DNA from: Stentor coeruleus | Lineage: Eukaryota > Ciliophora > Heterotrichea > Heterotrichida > Stentoridae | Length of the DNA: 56,229 nt | Assembly: GCA_001970955.1 (NCBI GenBank) | Contig: MPUH01000410.1 | Span: 1 to 56,229 of the forward strand | Direction of reading: 5' to 3' | Shown here: positions 41,918-51,030 of the stretch, in pieces | Layout: each line of letters opens with the position of its first letter | Numbering within the stretch: the stretch's first letter is position 1 | The notes under the pieces: model-generated | Told to the model about the DNA's origin: nothing | Databases searched by the model: none | Seen by the model: the letters and a program-made list of their open reading frames with translations, nothing else | Program-made: the position numbers and the translations under genes

Positions 41918-42709
41918 ATGTCTTATCTTTTAACTTCCGCAAGTCCTTTTTCATCTTGTGATAGATCAAGTCCTAATGGAATTAAGAAATTGCATGCACC
42001 AAGAAAAATCGCTACAAATAATCAAAAATCTGAACAATGGAGTCTAGATCATACATCAAGAGCACCAAGTGGAAGACAGAGTATCAGTGAATCTCTAAAT
42101 GTTAATAAAATTGAATACTCTTTGCTACTTCATAAAGAGCAACTATCATCTTATTTAAAATACTATAACAGCCTTCATGAGCAACTTCAAGAAAACCTTC
42201 ATATCGCTATAAAAAAATTAGAAATCAAAAAAACAGAAATCCTTACAAAAATCGAATACAATTATCTTGCATGTGTAAATGAAGCTAGATTAAGAGAAAA
42301 AGAAAAAAGTTTCGCTTTGTGTAAGCATATAAAAGAACTAGGAATAGCTTTAAAAAACAACGAACAAGCGATAAACAAAATTTCTAATAATTTTTATATA
42401 GAAGAACAAGAAATCGATGAATTGTTAAACCCAAAATGGCCTAAGAAGATGTTTGATGAAAATTGGATTGAAATTTGTATTAACGACTTGGAATTGTTTG
42501 AAAGAGGAAATGATGTATTAAAAGAGACGAAAAGTGTTGATAGTAAATACAAAAATGATCGTTATAGGGCTAAATCGAATAATTGTTCTTATAAAAAACT
42601 GGAAAATAGAGATAAAAATATGAGAGAGATTAAAGTTTTGAACCCTTATTTAGAATATCAGGTGCAATGTAGGGAACAGTCGAGATCTTTTTTATCTGAT
42701 TATGAGTAA
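41918..42709 (+). CDS. Coiled-coil protein (263 residues), unrecognised
   Basis: Intact frame. The first ~65 residues are Ser/Pro-rich and basic; residues ~70-160 are coiled coil (LQENLHIAIKKLEIKKTEIL). A Trp-containing segment PKWPKKMFDENWIEIC follows, then a charged tail. No domain recognised. The gene converges on the MAP3K-like kinase with 200 bp between. Confidence 0.65.
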   Translation: MSYLLTSASPFSSCDRSSPNGIKKLHAPRKIATNNQKSEQWSLDHTSRAPSGRQSISESLNVNKIEYSLLLHKEQLSSYLKYYNSLHEQLQENLHIAIKKLEIKKTEILTKIEYNYLACVNEARLREKEKSFALCKHIKELGIALKNNEQAINKISNNFYIEEQEIDELLNPKWPKKMFDENWIEICINDLELFERGNDVLKETKSVDSKYKNDRYRAKSNNCSYKKLENRDKNMREIKVLNPYLEYQVQCREQSRSFLSDYE

Positions 42710-42909
42710 TAGAAATTAAAATATAGTCGAGTTGTAATGTGATAGTTTTAATTAAGTAATATTTAGTCTTGAGACCTTTATAATATAAACCTAATTTTTT
42801 TTTATCATTATCTATAATCCTATTATATACTTTATATTTTTATATAATTCTTATGTTTTTAATAACAAAAATCATAGAATACAATTAGAAAAATTATTAT
42901 AATAAATAC

Positions 42910-43920
42910 TTATTTCCCTTCTAGAGAAATCTGAAAAAAAGGCATCGCTAAGATTTGATCTGTAGTAGGGCGTAATTTTGGATCTCTACAAACACAAGCA
43001 GTTATAATATTTTTCAATTCAATTTCAGTGTTTGGAATAGTTGGTAATGAGTTTTCTTTTGATATAAGGTTTAGAACTGCTTTTGTTTCTTTTGAGAAAT
43101 TAGACCATGGAGGATGTCCAGTTATCATTTCTATAAGCACACATCCGAATGACCAGATATCTGCTGCAAAACTGTGTCCTTGACGTAAGACAACTTCTGG
43201 TGCCATCCAATAAGGACTTCCTTTAAAAGATTTTGAAAGAGCGACATCAGACTCATTGAACTTTATAGATGACCCGAAATCAGTTAATTTTACAACTCCT
43301 TGAGATGTGACAAGAACATTCGCTGATTTCAAATCCCTATGAACTATAAAGTTTTTATGCAAATACGAAAGTCCTTCAAGTAACTGTTTAGCATAATTCC
43401 TGATTATCTCAACTTCTAATGTCCGATATTTTTGCAATATCATTTTTAATGAACCTCCCGGTACATATTCTAACAACACATCTATAGTATACATATCATT
43501 ACTTAGATCTGTTTGATAATAATGAACAATATTGTGATGATCAAGATTTCTTAACAGACTCACTTCTTTTTTCATATTCTCAAACTCTTTTTCAATTTTT
43601 TTGGGATCGTCTCCTAACTATATGCCTCTTACATAAAAGCTTTTAACCGCCATAAGTTCGCCATTATTCAGATTAATACACTGATAAACTTTAGCATAAG
43701 CACCTTCTCCTATAATTTCACCTTTTCTCCATTTGATGTGCATTCCATTTCTTGGTGATGAAAACTCAATAAAACTTGATGCGAGCATTTCGTTTTGAAA
43801 AATAATTTTACGTCTTTGGTTTATTTGGTCTTCGATAGAGAGTTTTTTTTTATTTTTTCTTGTATTTTCTAAGGGACTTTGCACGTGGACTGAAGAATGA
43901 GTTGAACATCCAGTTCCCAT
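42910..43920 (-). CDS. MAP3K/STE11-like protein kinase, putatively N-myristoylated
   Basis: 331 residues after splicing a 15-nt intron (43618-43632). The start MGTGCST fits N-myristoylation at Gly2 with a palmitoylatable Cys5 (inference). The kinase domain has a Gly loop GEGAYAKV, the ATP lysine in MAVKSF, catalytic HRDLKSANVL, TDFGSS and a SPYWMAPEV activation end, features of MEKK/NPK1-type MAP kinase kinase kinases. All catalytic residues are present. Membrane anchoring plus a small size without other domains suggests a receptor-proximal or cortical kinase. The intron lies shortly after the ATP lysine. Without splicing two separate fragments would be annotated. Confidence 0.9.
43618..43632 (-). 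other. 15-nt intron of MAP3K-like kinase
   Basis: Minus-strand GTAAGAGGCATATAG, phase 0, in-frame TAG. Splicing restores AVKSFYLGDDPKKIEKEFEN before the KEVSLLRNL helix of the kinase. Confidence 0.92.
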
Positions 43921-44779
43921 ATTTTTTCAATAAATACATGAAGGGAAAAAGTTTGAGATTGTGGAATGAGGTATTTAAAAAAAAATATTTTAGGATTTTA
44001 AGTTTAAGTTTATGTTTTGGATGTTGAATGTTGAGTTAATTTTATTATAAGGGTGTAGATTGAAAAGTTTATAATATGCTGGTTTATTTGTAAAGTAGGA
44101 TTGAGGTATACTTTTTTTAAGAGACTTGGATTTAGTTTTCATATAAAATGATGAATTTGTTTTAGATAAATTCTAATATTTTTAAAACATTTAATTAATC
44201 TGATTTATACCATAACTAAATGCTTTTATTAATAATCTATCAAATAAATGTACCATAAAACATATCATATCATTTAAATCAATCCTAACCCCTCCCCTAA
44301 ATCTTTTAAACTCTTAAACCCATAATCTCTGATTTCACCTAACAACACCCTAACACCCAATCTTAGTTTAAAAAAATNAATTGAGGTATACTTTTTTTAA
44401 GAGACTTGGATTTAGTTTTCATATAAAATGATGAATTTGTTTTAGATAAATTCTAATATTTTTAAGACATTTAATTAATCTGATTTATACCATAACTAAA
44501 TGCTTTTATTAATAATCTATCAAATAAATGTACCATAAAACATATCATATCATTTAAATCAATCCTAACCCCTCCCCTAAATCTTTTAAACTCTTAAACC
44601 CATAATCTCTGATTTCACCTAACAACACCCTAACACCCAATCTTAGTTTAAAAAAATCTTATAAAACCTATATATCCCCATTATCTAAATCTACTTCAAA
44701 AATCTTTAAATTCCAAACAAATCAATCAAAGAAACCCTATAAAACCTATAAAACAAGCATATCCAATATTCTACATATA
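43921..44779. other. Divergent intergenic region with 278-bp duplicated contig ends
   Basis: Between the MAP3K-like and RanBPM-like genes. Bases 44100-44378 and 44381 to ~44657 are near-identical around a single N, so the true spacer is about 580 bp. It is G/T-rich on the plus strand to ~44160 and A/C-rich afterwards, matching two upstream flanks. Confidence 0.65.
44100..44657. repeat. ~278-bp duplication around N at 44379
   Basis: The longest N-flanking duplication in the window. The two copies differ by AAAACAT/AAGACAT. Both lie in intergenic DNA, so no gene is affected. Confidence 0.93.
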
Positions 44780-46240
44780 ATGATTTTCAACATAGAAAAC
44801 AGCGATGTGAAAGTTGAAATCCCAGCCCTAAAACACTACTCAAGCGACCTTCTCTCTTTCAACATAAACAAACTTGAAGTCAACTATACCGGTAATTCTA
44901 ATCCAAGTATCCCAGCTGTAATTCCTAAATAGTGTGTCCAATGTTCCCATCCAGCAAAACCAATGCCAGATTCCTACATTTATTACTTTGAAGTTAAAAT
45001 AAATTCAATAAACTCAACAAGGCCTTCAATAGTCATAGGGTTTACAGATGAGTCTTTTATGTTAAACAAAGTTATTGGCTCATCTAGAAAATCTTTCGGA
45101 CTAAGATCTGATGGGAAACTTATTCATACAGCAGTTCAAACTATGGACTATTGCCCAAAATTTACTCAAAACGATATTATCGGCTGTGGGATTGCTTTTA
45201 TATCACAGAAAATATTCTTTACACGTAATGGGATTTTAATAGGTAAAGCATTTGATTTTACTGAAAATTTCCCGATGTTTGCCTCAGCGACCTTGAGTTC
45301 GCCACAGGATTCGGTTTTGTTTAATTTTGTTGGACCTTTTGGCTTTAAATTAGATGAGGTTTTAGCTGATGAAAAAAAAGTTTTTAATAATCAGGTCCAA
45401 GAAGAAAAAGTTGACTGCAGGAATATTTTTTATCTTGTTAAAGAGTATTTAGAATATGAAGGATATCCAGACACTTTACAAGCTTTAGAAGAACATATGG
45501 ACCTTAAAAAAACTGAACCCAGCAATTCAGGAGTAATTTCCGAATGCTACAAATCACTCGACTCTTCCTGTCAAAACTGTGAAACCCAAGGCAAAATCTG
45601 CAACTTTTGTACCAAAAAAATCATAGAAACTGTAGAAGCAAAAACAAACATCCAAATTCCTGAACCTCGAAATCATTATAATAGTATCAGCCTCTCAAGT
45701 TTATATTTAAAAAATACAGATTTCCTTAAAAACCCTTCTAAAAATTCCTCAGAACACAATACAAAAAATCTAAAACAAAGAGGAATATTAAGACAAATTA
45801 TCATTACAGGGAATATAAAAGAAGCTATTAAGTATTTAACAGAATTTTTCCCAGAAATGCTAAATGATGAACTTTGTATGCTTTATTTGACAATGCAAGA
45901 ATTTATTGAACTTATTAAATCTAGAGAAATTTATAAAGCTTTGGATTTTGGAAGAGAAAAACTGGCTAAGTTTAGAAATTATACTGTTTATTATAGGAAA
46001 AATTATGATATACCGATTAGTGTTTCACATGCTTTTGGCATTATTGCTTATAAGAATCCCCATGAAAGCCCATTAGCTGCGTTTTTAACTTGGGCCCAAC
46101 TTGATCTTACAGCTGATTTGGTTAATAATAGGATTATGATGAGAACTCAAAGACCGAGAAGTTGCTTGGAAAGAGTATTTAAGCATTTTTTGTGCATGGA
46201 AAATTTGTATCAAGAAACTTCATTTGTCAAGATATTTTAA
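44780..46240 (+). CDS. RanBPM (RanBP9/10) / GID1-like CTLH-complex subunit
   Basis: 481 residues after removal of a 15-nt intron. The SPRY domain (~50-190) contains CVQCSHPAKPMPDSYIYYFEV, like RanBPM ATHPIPAACGIYYFEV, and DIIGCGIAFISQKIFFTRNG. LisH (~206-232) reads NIFYLVKEYLEYEGYPDTL; CTLH (~331-392) and CRA (to the end) follow. This is the domain order of RanBP9/10 and yeast Vid30/GID1, the scaffold of the CTLH/GID E3 ubiquitin ligase. The ATG at 44780 is chosen because only the spliced frame completes the SPRY. The linker between LisH and CTLH carries several Cys residues (CQNCETQGKICNFCTKK) that could bind zinc, unusual for the family. Confidence 0.88.
44918..44932 (+). other. 15-nt intron of RanBPM-like gene
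   Basis: GTAATTCCTAAATAG, phase 0, in-frame TAG. Splicing joins SNPSIPA to CVQCSHPAKP and restores the start of the SPRY domain. Confidence 0.9.
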
Positions 46241-46882
46241 ATATATGATTTAGTGTTGTGTGTAGGTTTTTAGAAATTTTCTTTGTAAGTTTTTTTTATG
46301 TTGGATATTTTTATAGGATGAGATGATTTTTTTAATATGTTTTGTAAATGATTTTTGTAGAATTTTTGTGATGGGATTATGGTTGAAGAAGTTGTTTATA
46401 TTAAAATAATTTTTATAAGAATTTGCGATATAAATGAGAATGTATTATTGGCTGTAAAAATATTTATGATTTTTATTGTTTATACTGAGCCTAGAGTATT
46501 TCAAATGTTATATCAAAAAACTTTCTGTATTTTTTCGTAACAATTTTAGTTTTGTTTTGAATGATAAAATTGTTAGGAAGATAATTAGCATAAAGGATTT
46601 TTGGAAATTATGGTTTGAAAAGATTTTTACAGAATTTCTGACGATTTTACAATAATTCTAAAAGTTTAGGTTACTTAGGATAGTTAAAGATTATTTAAAT
46701 GCTTTAAAGATTAGTGATAGAGAAATTTAAGGAAATGCCTTTCAGCAATCATATTTAATAATTCAGTAAAAGCATCCTAATTAATATCATAATCAAAGTT
46801 TCCTTCTTAAAATACCTAATTCTTTCTATCACAAGCACATAAATCCTACAATTAAATCCTTTAAATCTATCATCTTCTTATA
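46241..46882. other. Intergenic spacer, plus/plus
   Basis: 642 bp, G/T-rich until ~46700 and A/C-rich from ~46750 to the Rab ATG. The flip presumably separates the terminator side of the RanBPM gene from the promoter side of the Rab gene. Confidence 0.6.
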
Positions 46883-47503
46883 ATGTCAATAAACTTTCAT
46901 AAGATCCTGGTAATTGGTGATGTTGCTGTAGGGAAGACATCCTTAGTAAATCGAGTAGTTTACAATTCTTTTAGCGAAAAGTACAAAGCTACAATAGGCT
47001 GTGAGTTCGGTATCAAAATGATGAAAATCGATGGTGAAGATGTTAGAATCCAGCTTTGGGATTTAGCTGGACAAGATCGTCTAGGAGGAATTTCCCGACT
47101 TTACTGCCGAGATGCTCATGGAGCTATAGTAGTTTCAGATATAACAAGACAGGACACAATAGACAAAGCTCTTGTGTGGAAAAGCATAGTCGACGATCAA
47201 ACAAAAACACAATCAGGTGGATCAATACCTATGATATTGTGTGTGAATAAATATGATCTTGCTGATGAAGGATTAAAACTATCTAATGAAGAATTACAGA
47301 AATTCGCTATAGAAAAAAATTTTGCTGCAGCTTTTTTTACAAGTGCAAAAACTGGACAAAATTCAGAAACAGCTATAGAAACTTTGATAAGAGAAGTACT
47401 TAAAATTTCAACAGTTAAAAATAATAAAATAGAAGAGTCTATTTCTACTGGAGCCACAAAAATAATGAAGGCTAAGTATGCTAAAAAGAAAAGTTGTTGT
47501 TAA
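46883..47503 (+). CDS. Rab32/38-like small GTPase
   Basis: 206 residues. G1 GDVAVGKTS, switch I ATIGCEFG, G3 WDLAGQDR with the catalytic Gln, G4 NKYD, G5 TSAKTG and a C-terminal Cys pair for geranylgeranylation (KKKSCC). The segment after G3 (RLYCRDAHGAIVVSDIT) and a long insert before G4 resemble the Rab32/Rab38 subfamily, which acts on lysosome-related organelles and mitochondria. In pigmented ciliates such a Rab could serve cortical granules; this is inference. Subfamily assignment moderate, Rab assignment firm. Confidence 0.9.
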   Translation: MSINFHKILVIGDVAVGKTSLVNRVVYNSFSEKYKATIGCEFGIKMMKIDGEDVRIQLWDLAGQDRLGGISRLYCRDAHGAIVVSDITRQDTIDKALVWKSIVDDQTKTQSGGSIPMILCVNKYDLADEGLKLSNEELQKFAIEKNFAAAFFTSAKTGQNSETAIETLIREVLKISTVKNNKIEESISTGATKIMKAKYAKKKSCC

Positions 47504-48219
47504 GATAAATAAGATATCATGTGTGGAAGGATGATTGCTAGATAGATTATGGATTTTAGGTTATTTTGGGTTTTTTAGCGCATGTAGGTTAGGATTTTTA
47601 AGGAATTTTTATATTTGATGGATGATTTTGAGTTTTTGTGGGAAATTAGGAGGAGTTTTGTATGGAAATTGGAATTTTAGTTGGATTAGGATTATTGAAG
47701 AATTAGAAAATGATTATTGTTAAATATGATAATTGTGGGAAATATTTTTAACAACCTGATTATTTACATAACATATTTTATACTAAAAAAACTTTTAATA
47801 ATTCAGCACTTCCACACTAAAGTTATCCTAAAATTGCACAGTCTTTATAAATTCTTTAATAGCATCCTAGCACCTTTAGCCAACCCACATGAAAATCTTC
47901 TAATATATAAAAAAAATCAAATAATCATCCTCTAACTCCTAAAGCACTCTATCATAAATCTATTTTCCAAATCTCTAAAATAAAACCAATAAAATCTTTC
48001 ATCAAGCACATCAACCTCCAAAATCCAATCATTTATCAATAAAAATCCTCCAAAAAAAAAATCTCTTTTATTTACCTCCATATCCGTTCATCACTTGCAT
48101 CCTTATAATTCCACCCTATCTTAAACAATAATTCCATTACCAAAAATCAATCTTTCAAATCATAAATCAACATATATTCTAATATAAAAATTATATCCTA
48201 CTATATATCTAAATTATGA
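47504..48219. other. Convergent intergenic region (Rab / eIF3h-like)
   Basis: 716 bp. Sharp flip near 47720-47750: G/T-rich before, A/C-rich after, as expected where two transcripts end facing each other. A 72-codon frame at 47717-47935 lies on the flip and is not supported. Confidence 0.65.
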
Positions 48220-48943
48220 TTAACTAACGATGATTCTTTTTTCTTCAGTCCCAAAACCATACTGAGCCAAAAACCCTTCAACTAAAGGCGAATTTTCCAC
48301 TTTCACTTGGAGTTTTATAAACACATTTTTAGCTGTAAAATTCAAGTCGACCATTTTTTTAGCGACNGAGTTTTATAAACACATTTTTAGCTGTAAAATT
48401 CAAGTCGACCATTTTTTTAGCGACAAGATCCTCATCAGCAAAAAAGTTCATAAAAGGTTCAGTTAAGCAATAAGCTGATAAAGGAAATTCACCTTGTAAA
48501 GCTTTTGTTGGGTTATAANCAAGATCCTCATCAGCAAAAAAGTTCATAAAAGGTTCAGTTAAGCAATAAGCTGATAAAGGAAACTCACCTTGTAAAGCTT
48601 TTGTTGGGTTGTAGACTAGCATTATAGCTTTTTGGAAATCGCATTGCATATTGTATTGGAATTCAATTGTGTTGATATCCAAAAACCCAGTCTCTGTAGA
48701 TTTCATATACCAGCCAAGTATAAAACTCTCAAATTTTAAGTCTTGGAAATACTTTAGCCTTTGTATGGTAAACTCATCAGATTCTGCAAGATCACTCGGT
48801 ATAGCAAAAGAATTGACAACAACCAAACTAGCTTCACTCTCATAACCAATCAACTTTCCATAACAACTATCATTTGTATCTTGGCAATGTTGAATTACTT
48901 GCAAAACAACTGTACTATCAAGTGTTACGCAGAACTCTGACAT
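48220..48943 (-). CDS. eIF3 subunit H-like MPN-domain protein (short)
   Basis: After removal of two N-flanking duplications (58 and 96 bp) the gene encodes ~189 residues from MSEFCVTLDS; an upstream Met at 48955 would add four. The sequence follows eIF3h closely: VLQVIQHCQ, GKLIGYES, SFILGWYMKST and IMLVYNPTKALQGEFPLSAYCLT. The JAMM histidines are absent (GWYMKS where active enzymes have GWYHSH), as in eIF3h, so it is a structural MPN subunit of the translation factor eIF3. It is much shorter than usual eIF3h (>300 residues) and ends just after the MPN domain at a TAA. Confidence 0.8.
48310..48424. repeat. 57-bp duplication around N at 48367, in eIF3h-like gene
   Basis: Bases 48310-48366 recur exactly at 48368-48424. 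The 58-bp excess shifts the frame and hides the last 30-odd codons of the gene. Confidence 0.93.
48424..48614. repeat. 95-bp duplication around N at 48519, in eIF3h-like gene
   Basis: Bases 48424-48518 recur at 48520-48614 with about three substitutions (AAATTC/AAACTC near the end). With the N this is 96 bp, so it repeats 32 residues in frame. Confidence 0.93.
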
Positions 48944-48993
48944 TATTAATAACAATTTCCTCTATCTAATGTGTGGCGTGGATTAATATATAA
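48944..48993. promoter_or_regulatory. 50-bp head-to-head intergenic region
   Basis: The whole distance between the divergent ATGs of the eIF3h-like and PH-START genes. It contains ATTAATATATAA near the plus-strand start. Likely bidirectional promoter; no element is proven. Confidence 0.45.
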
Positions 48994-50757
48994 ATGGAAA
49001 CTGAGGAGACTTCATTCGAAAACAAGGAGCTCAGTGGGTACTTGAAGATTAAACGTAGTCTTTTTTGGGCACGAAGATTTATAGTTCTCAAATCAGGTAT
49101 CTTATATTACTACAAATCAGCAACAGCAACAGCACCACGCGGTTTATATCATTTATCAGGGTTAAAAATCAATAAAGACCAATCCGAAATGATAGTTGAA
49201 ATTTTCCGCGAGAACTCCAAAACTTTGAAAATCCAATTTTCATCAAAAAACGAGTTCAATTTATGGTATCAAGCATTAACTATGTCAACAACAGCTAATG
49301 AAAAAATTGCTGGTCAACCTTGTGCTTATTTAGATATGCAAAAAAGTGTTGATAAAGAAAATAGTCAACTTATAGACCAGATACCAAAATCTCAAATGCA
49401 AGCTTCATTAAAGTTAAAAATTGAAGAGATTAAAAATAGAACTTATAAATTGGTTGGGACAAGGGGAGGGTCAACATTTTATTGTACTCACAAGCATGTA
49501 GAAGAGAAAAAAAAACCTAAATCAGATATGAAAATGTTAGGAATTATTGTATTGATAATCTTAGAAATTGTGAGGAACATAATGGGAAATGAGTTATCTT
49601 TGTTGTTATTATTAGGTTTACTAGGGTATTATTACTCAATAAAAAACATCCCAGAAGATAAACCAGTTGTTGACCATAAATACCATTTTAAATGCGCTAT
49701 TAATATAAAATCAGGGGTTGGGGAAATCCTCACAGCCCTTCATGATACTATTAGTCGACATCATTGGGAACCTTATCTTAATGAATCAGAAGAAAATTCA
49801 TCAATAAAACTGACTTATAGTTTTAACAATATAATTTTGAATCAAGAACTTATAAGAACTTTAGTTAAAGACTCGAATATATTTTATTTATTAGAAAAAG
49901 TTGGCAATGAAATCAAAAACTTGTTTATAATTGAAAGCAAAAATAAAAAAGGGGAATTTTTAACCCAAATACATCATTATGGATGTTTGGATAACCATGA
50001 AAATCCACTTGTTGGCAATGCTGATATTTTAAATTGCCTTAAGTTTTTTATAGAATCCAATACTGTTTATGTATCTTCAGGGGAAATTGCTCAAGGGGAT
50101 AAATCTTCAGATGAAGAAGAAGGGCATCTTTCTCAGTCAATAGTAGAAAATGATTCTGCAGGGTTTTATCATAGCGAGGCTAATAGAGTTTTAAAAGAAG
50201 CTGAAGCTTTATTAGAAGAACAAACTGGATGGGAAGATTTAAAGCTTAGTTCAAAAATCATTAAAGGGTATAGACGAAAAGCTGCAGCAGGTCTTTTTGT
50301 TATAAAAGCTGAAGGGGAGATTAATAGAAATGCTACAGAAATTATGGAAGTTTTAAAGGATTTGCCTAGAAAAGCAGGATATGATACAACATTTGAATCT
50401 GGGAGTATTATAGAAGTTATTGATAGTTTTACTGAGATTTGTTATCAGAAATATAAAGGTAAACTTGGAGTATCTCCTAGAGATTTTTGTTTTTTACAGA
50501 AAAGGTGGCAAATGCCAGATGGTAAGTGGATAGCTGTTGCGACTAGTGTAACACATCCTTCATGTCCAGAGACTAAGTTTGTTAGAGCGCATTTGTTTAT
50601 GGGTTGTCACTTTTTAACTCCTACAGGGCCGAATAGTACACATGATGTGTATATGATTTATGTTGATATTAGAGGGAGTATACCAAAGTTTTTGGCTAAT
50701 ACGGTACAGGTTGATCAGGCGATGTTGATTGAGAATTTAAGAAATTTCCTTAATTAG
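48994..50757 (+). CDS. PH domain + membrane hairpin + START lipid-transfer protein
   Basis: 587 residues. PH domain 1-105 (GYLKIKRSLFWARRFIVLKSGILYYY...NEFNLWYQAL). Two closely spaced hydrophobic helices ~178-215 (MLGIIVLIILEIV...LSLLLLLGLLGYYYSI) could form a membrane hairpin. Residues ~225-345 may be a degenerate START-like fold. A START domain fills ~395-585 (GYRRKAAAGLFVIKAEGEI...SGSIIEVIDSFTEICYQ...KRWQMPDGKWIAVATSV). PH plus START fits a membrane-contact-site lipid transporter, like plant EDR2 or animal CERT in principle. Lipid specificity unknown. Divergent from eIF3h-like with 50 bp between start codons. Confidence 0.85.
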   Translation: METEETSFENKELSGYLKIKRSLFWARRFIVLKSGILYYYKSATATAPRGLYHLSGLKINKDQSEMIVEIFRENSKTLKIQFSSKNEFNLWYQALTMSTTANEKIAGQPCAYLDMQKSVDKENSQLIDQIPKSQMQASLKLKIEEIKNRTYKLVGTRGGSTFYCTHKHVEEKKKPKSDMKMLGIIVLIILEIVRNIMGNELSLLLLLGLLGYYYSIKNIPEDKPVVDHKYHFKCAINIKSGVGEILTALHDTISRHHWEPYLNESEENSSIKLTYSFNNIILNQELIRTLVKDSNIFYLLEKVGNEIKNLFIIESKNKKGEFLTQIHHYGCLDNHENPLVGNADILNCLKFFIESNTVYVSSGEIAQGDKSSDEEEGHLSQSIVENDSAGFYHSEANRVLKEAEALLEEQTGWEDLKLSSKIIKGYRRKAAAGLFVIKAEGEINRNATEIMEVLKDLPRKAGYDTTFESGSIIEVIDSFTEICYQKYKGKLGVSPRDFCFLQKRWQMPDGKWIAVATSVTHPSCPETKFVRAHLFMGCHFLTPTGPNSTHDVYMIYVDIRGSIPKFLANTVQVDQAMLIENLRNFLN

Positions 50758-51030
50758 GTTATAAACTTGAGTTATATGAGGAGTTTACGAAGGTTTGGTC
50801 GTGAGATTTTGGGTTGGGTAGTTAAGGCTAAAGGATTTTTATAAATAAAAACCACATCATAAACTATCCTAAAAAATCCAAAACTCTTCTTAACAAACCC
50901 AAAAAAAATCCCCTGACCTTATTTTCTCATTTACCCAGCCTATAAATTTCTATCACCTCACTCAAAGTTTGATAACCGAAAATTTCCCTCAACCGAAAAA
51001 CTACAAATTTTAATAATTATTAACATACAA

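Noticed and set aside
44349..44356. CCCTAACA, like a ciliate telomere unit, near an N join
   Set aside because: Only one unit, present in both duplicate copies; no tandem run, so not a chromosome end.
5112..46240. Exportin-7 and RanBPM as a Ran-related cluster
   Set aside because: They are 37 kb apart with unrelated genes between, and RanBPM acts in the CTLH ligase, so the shared name is no evidence.
47717..47935. 72-codon plus-strand frame after the Rab gene
   Set aside because: Spans the composition flip in the convergent gap and has no recognisable protein features.
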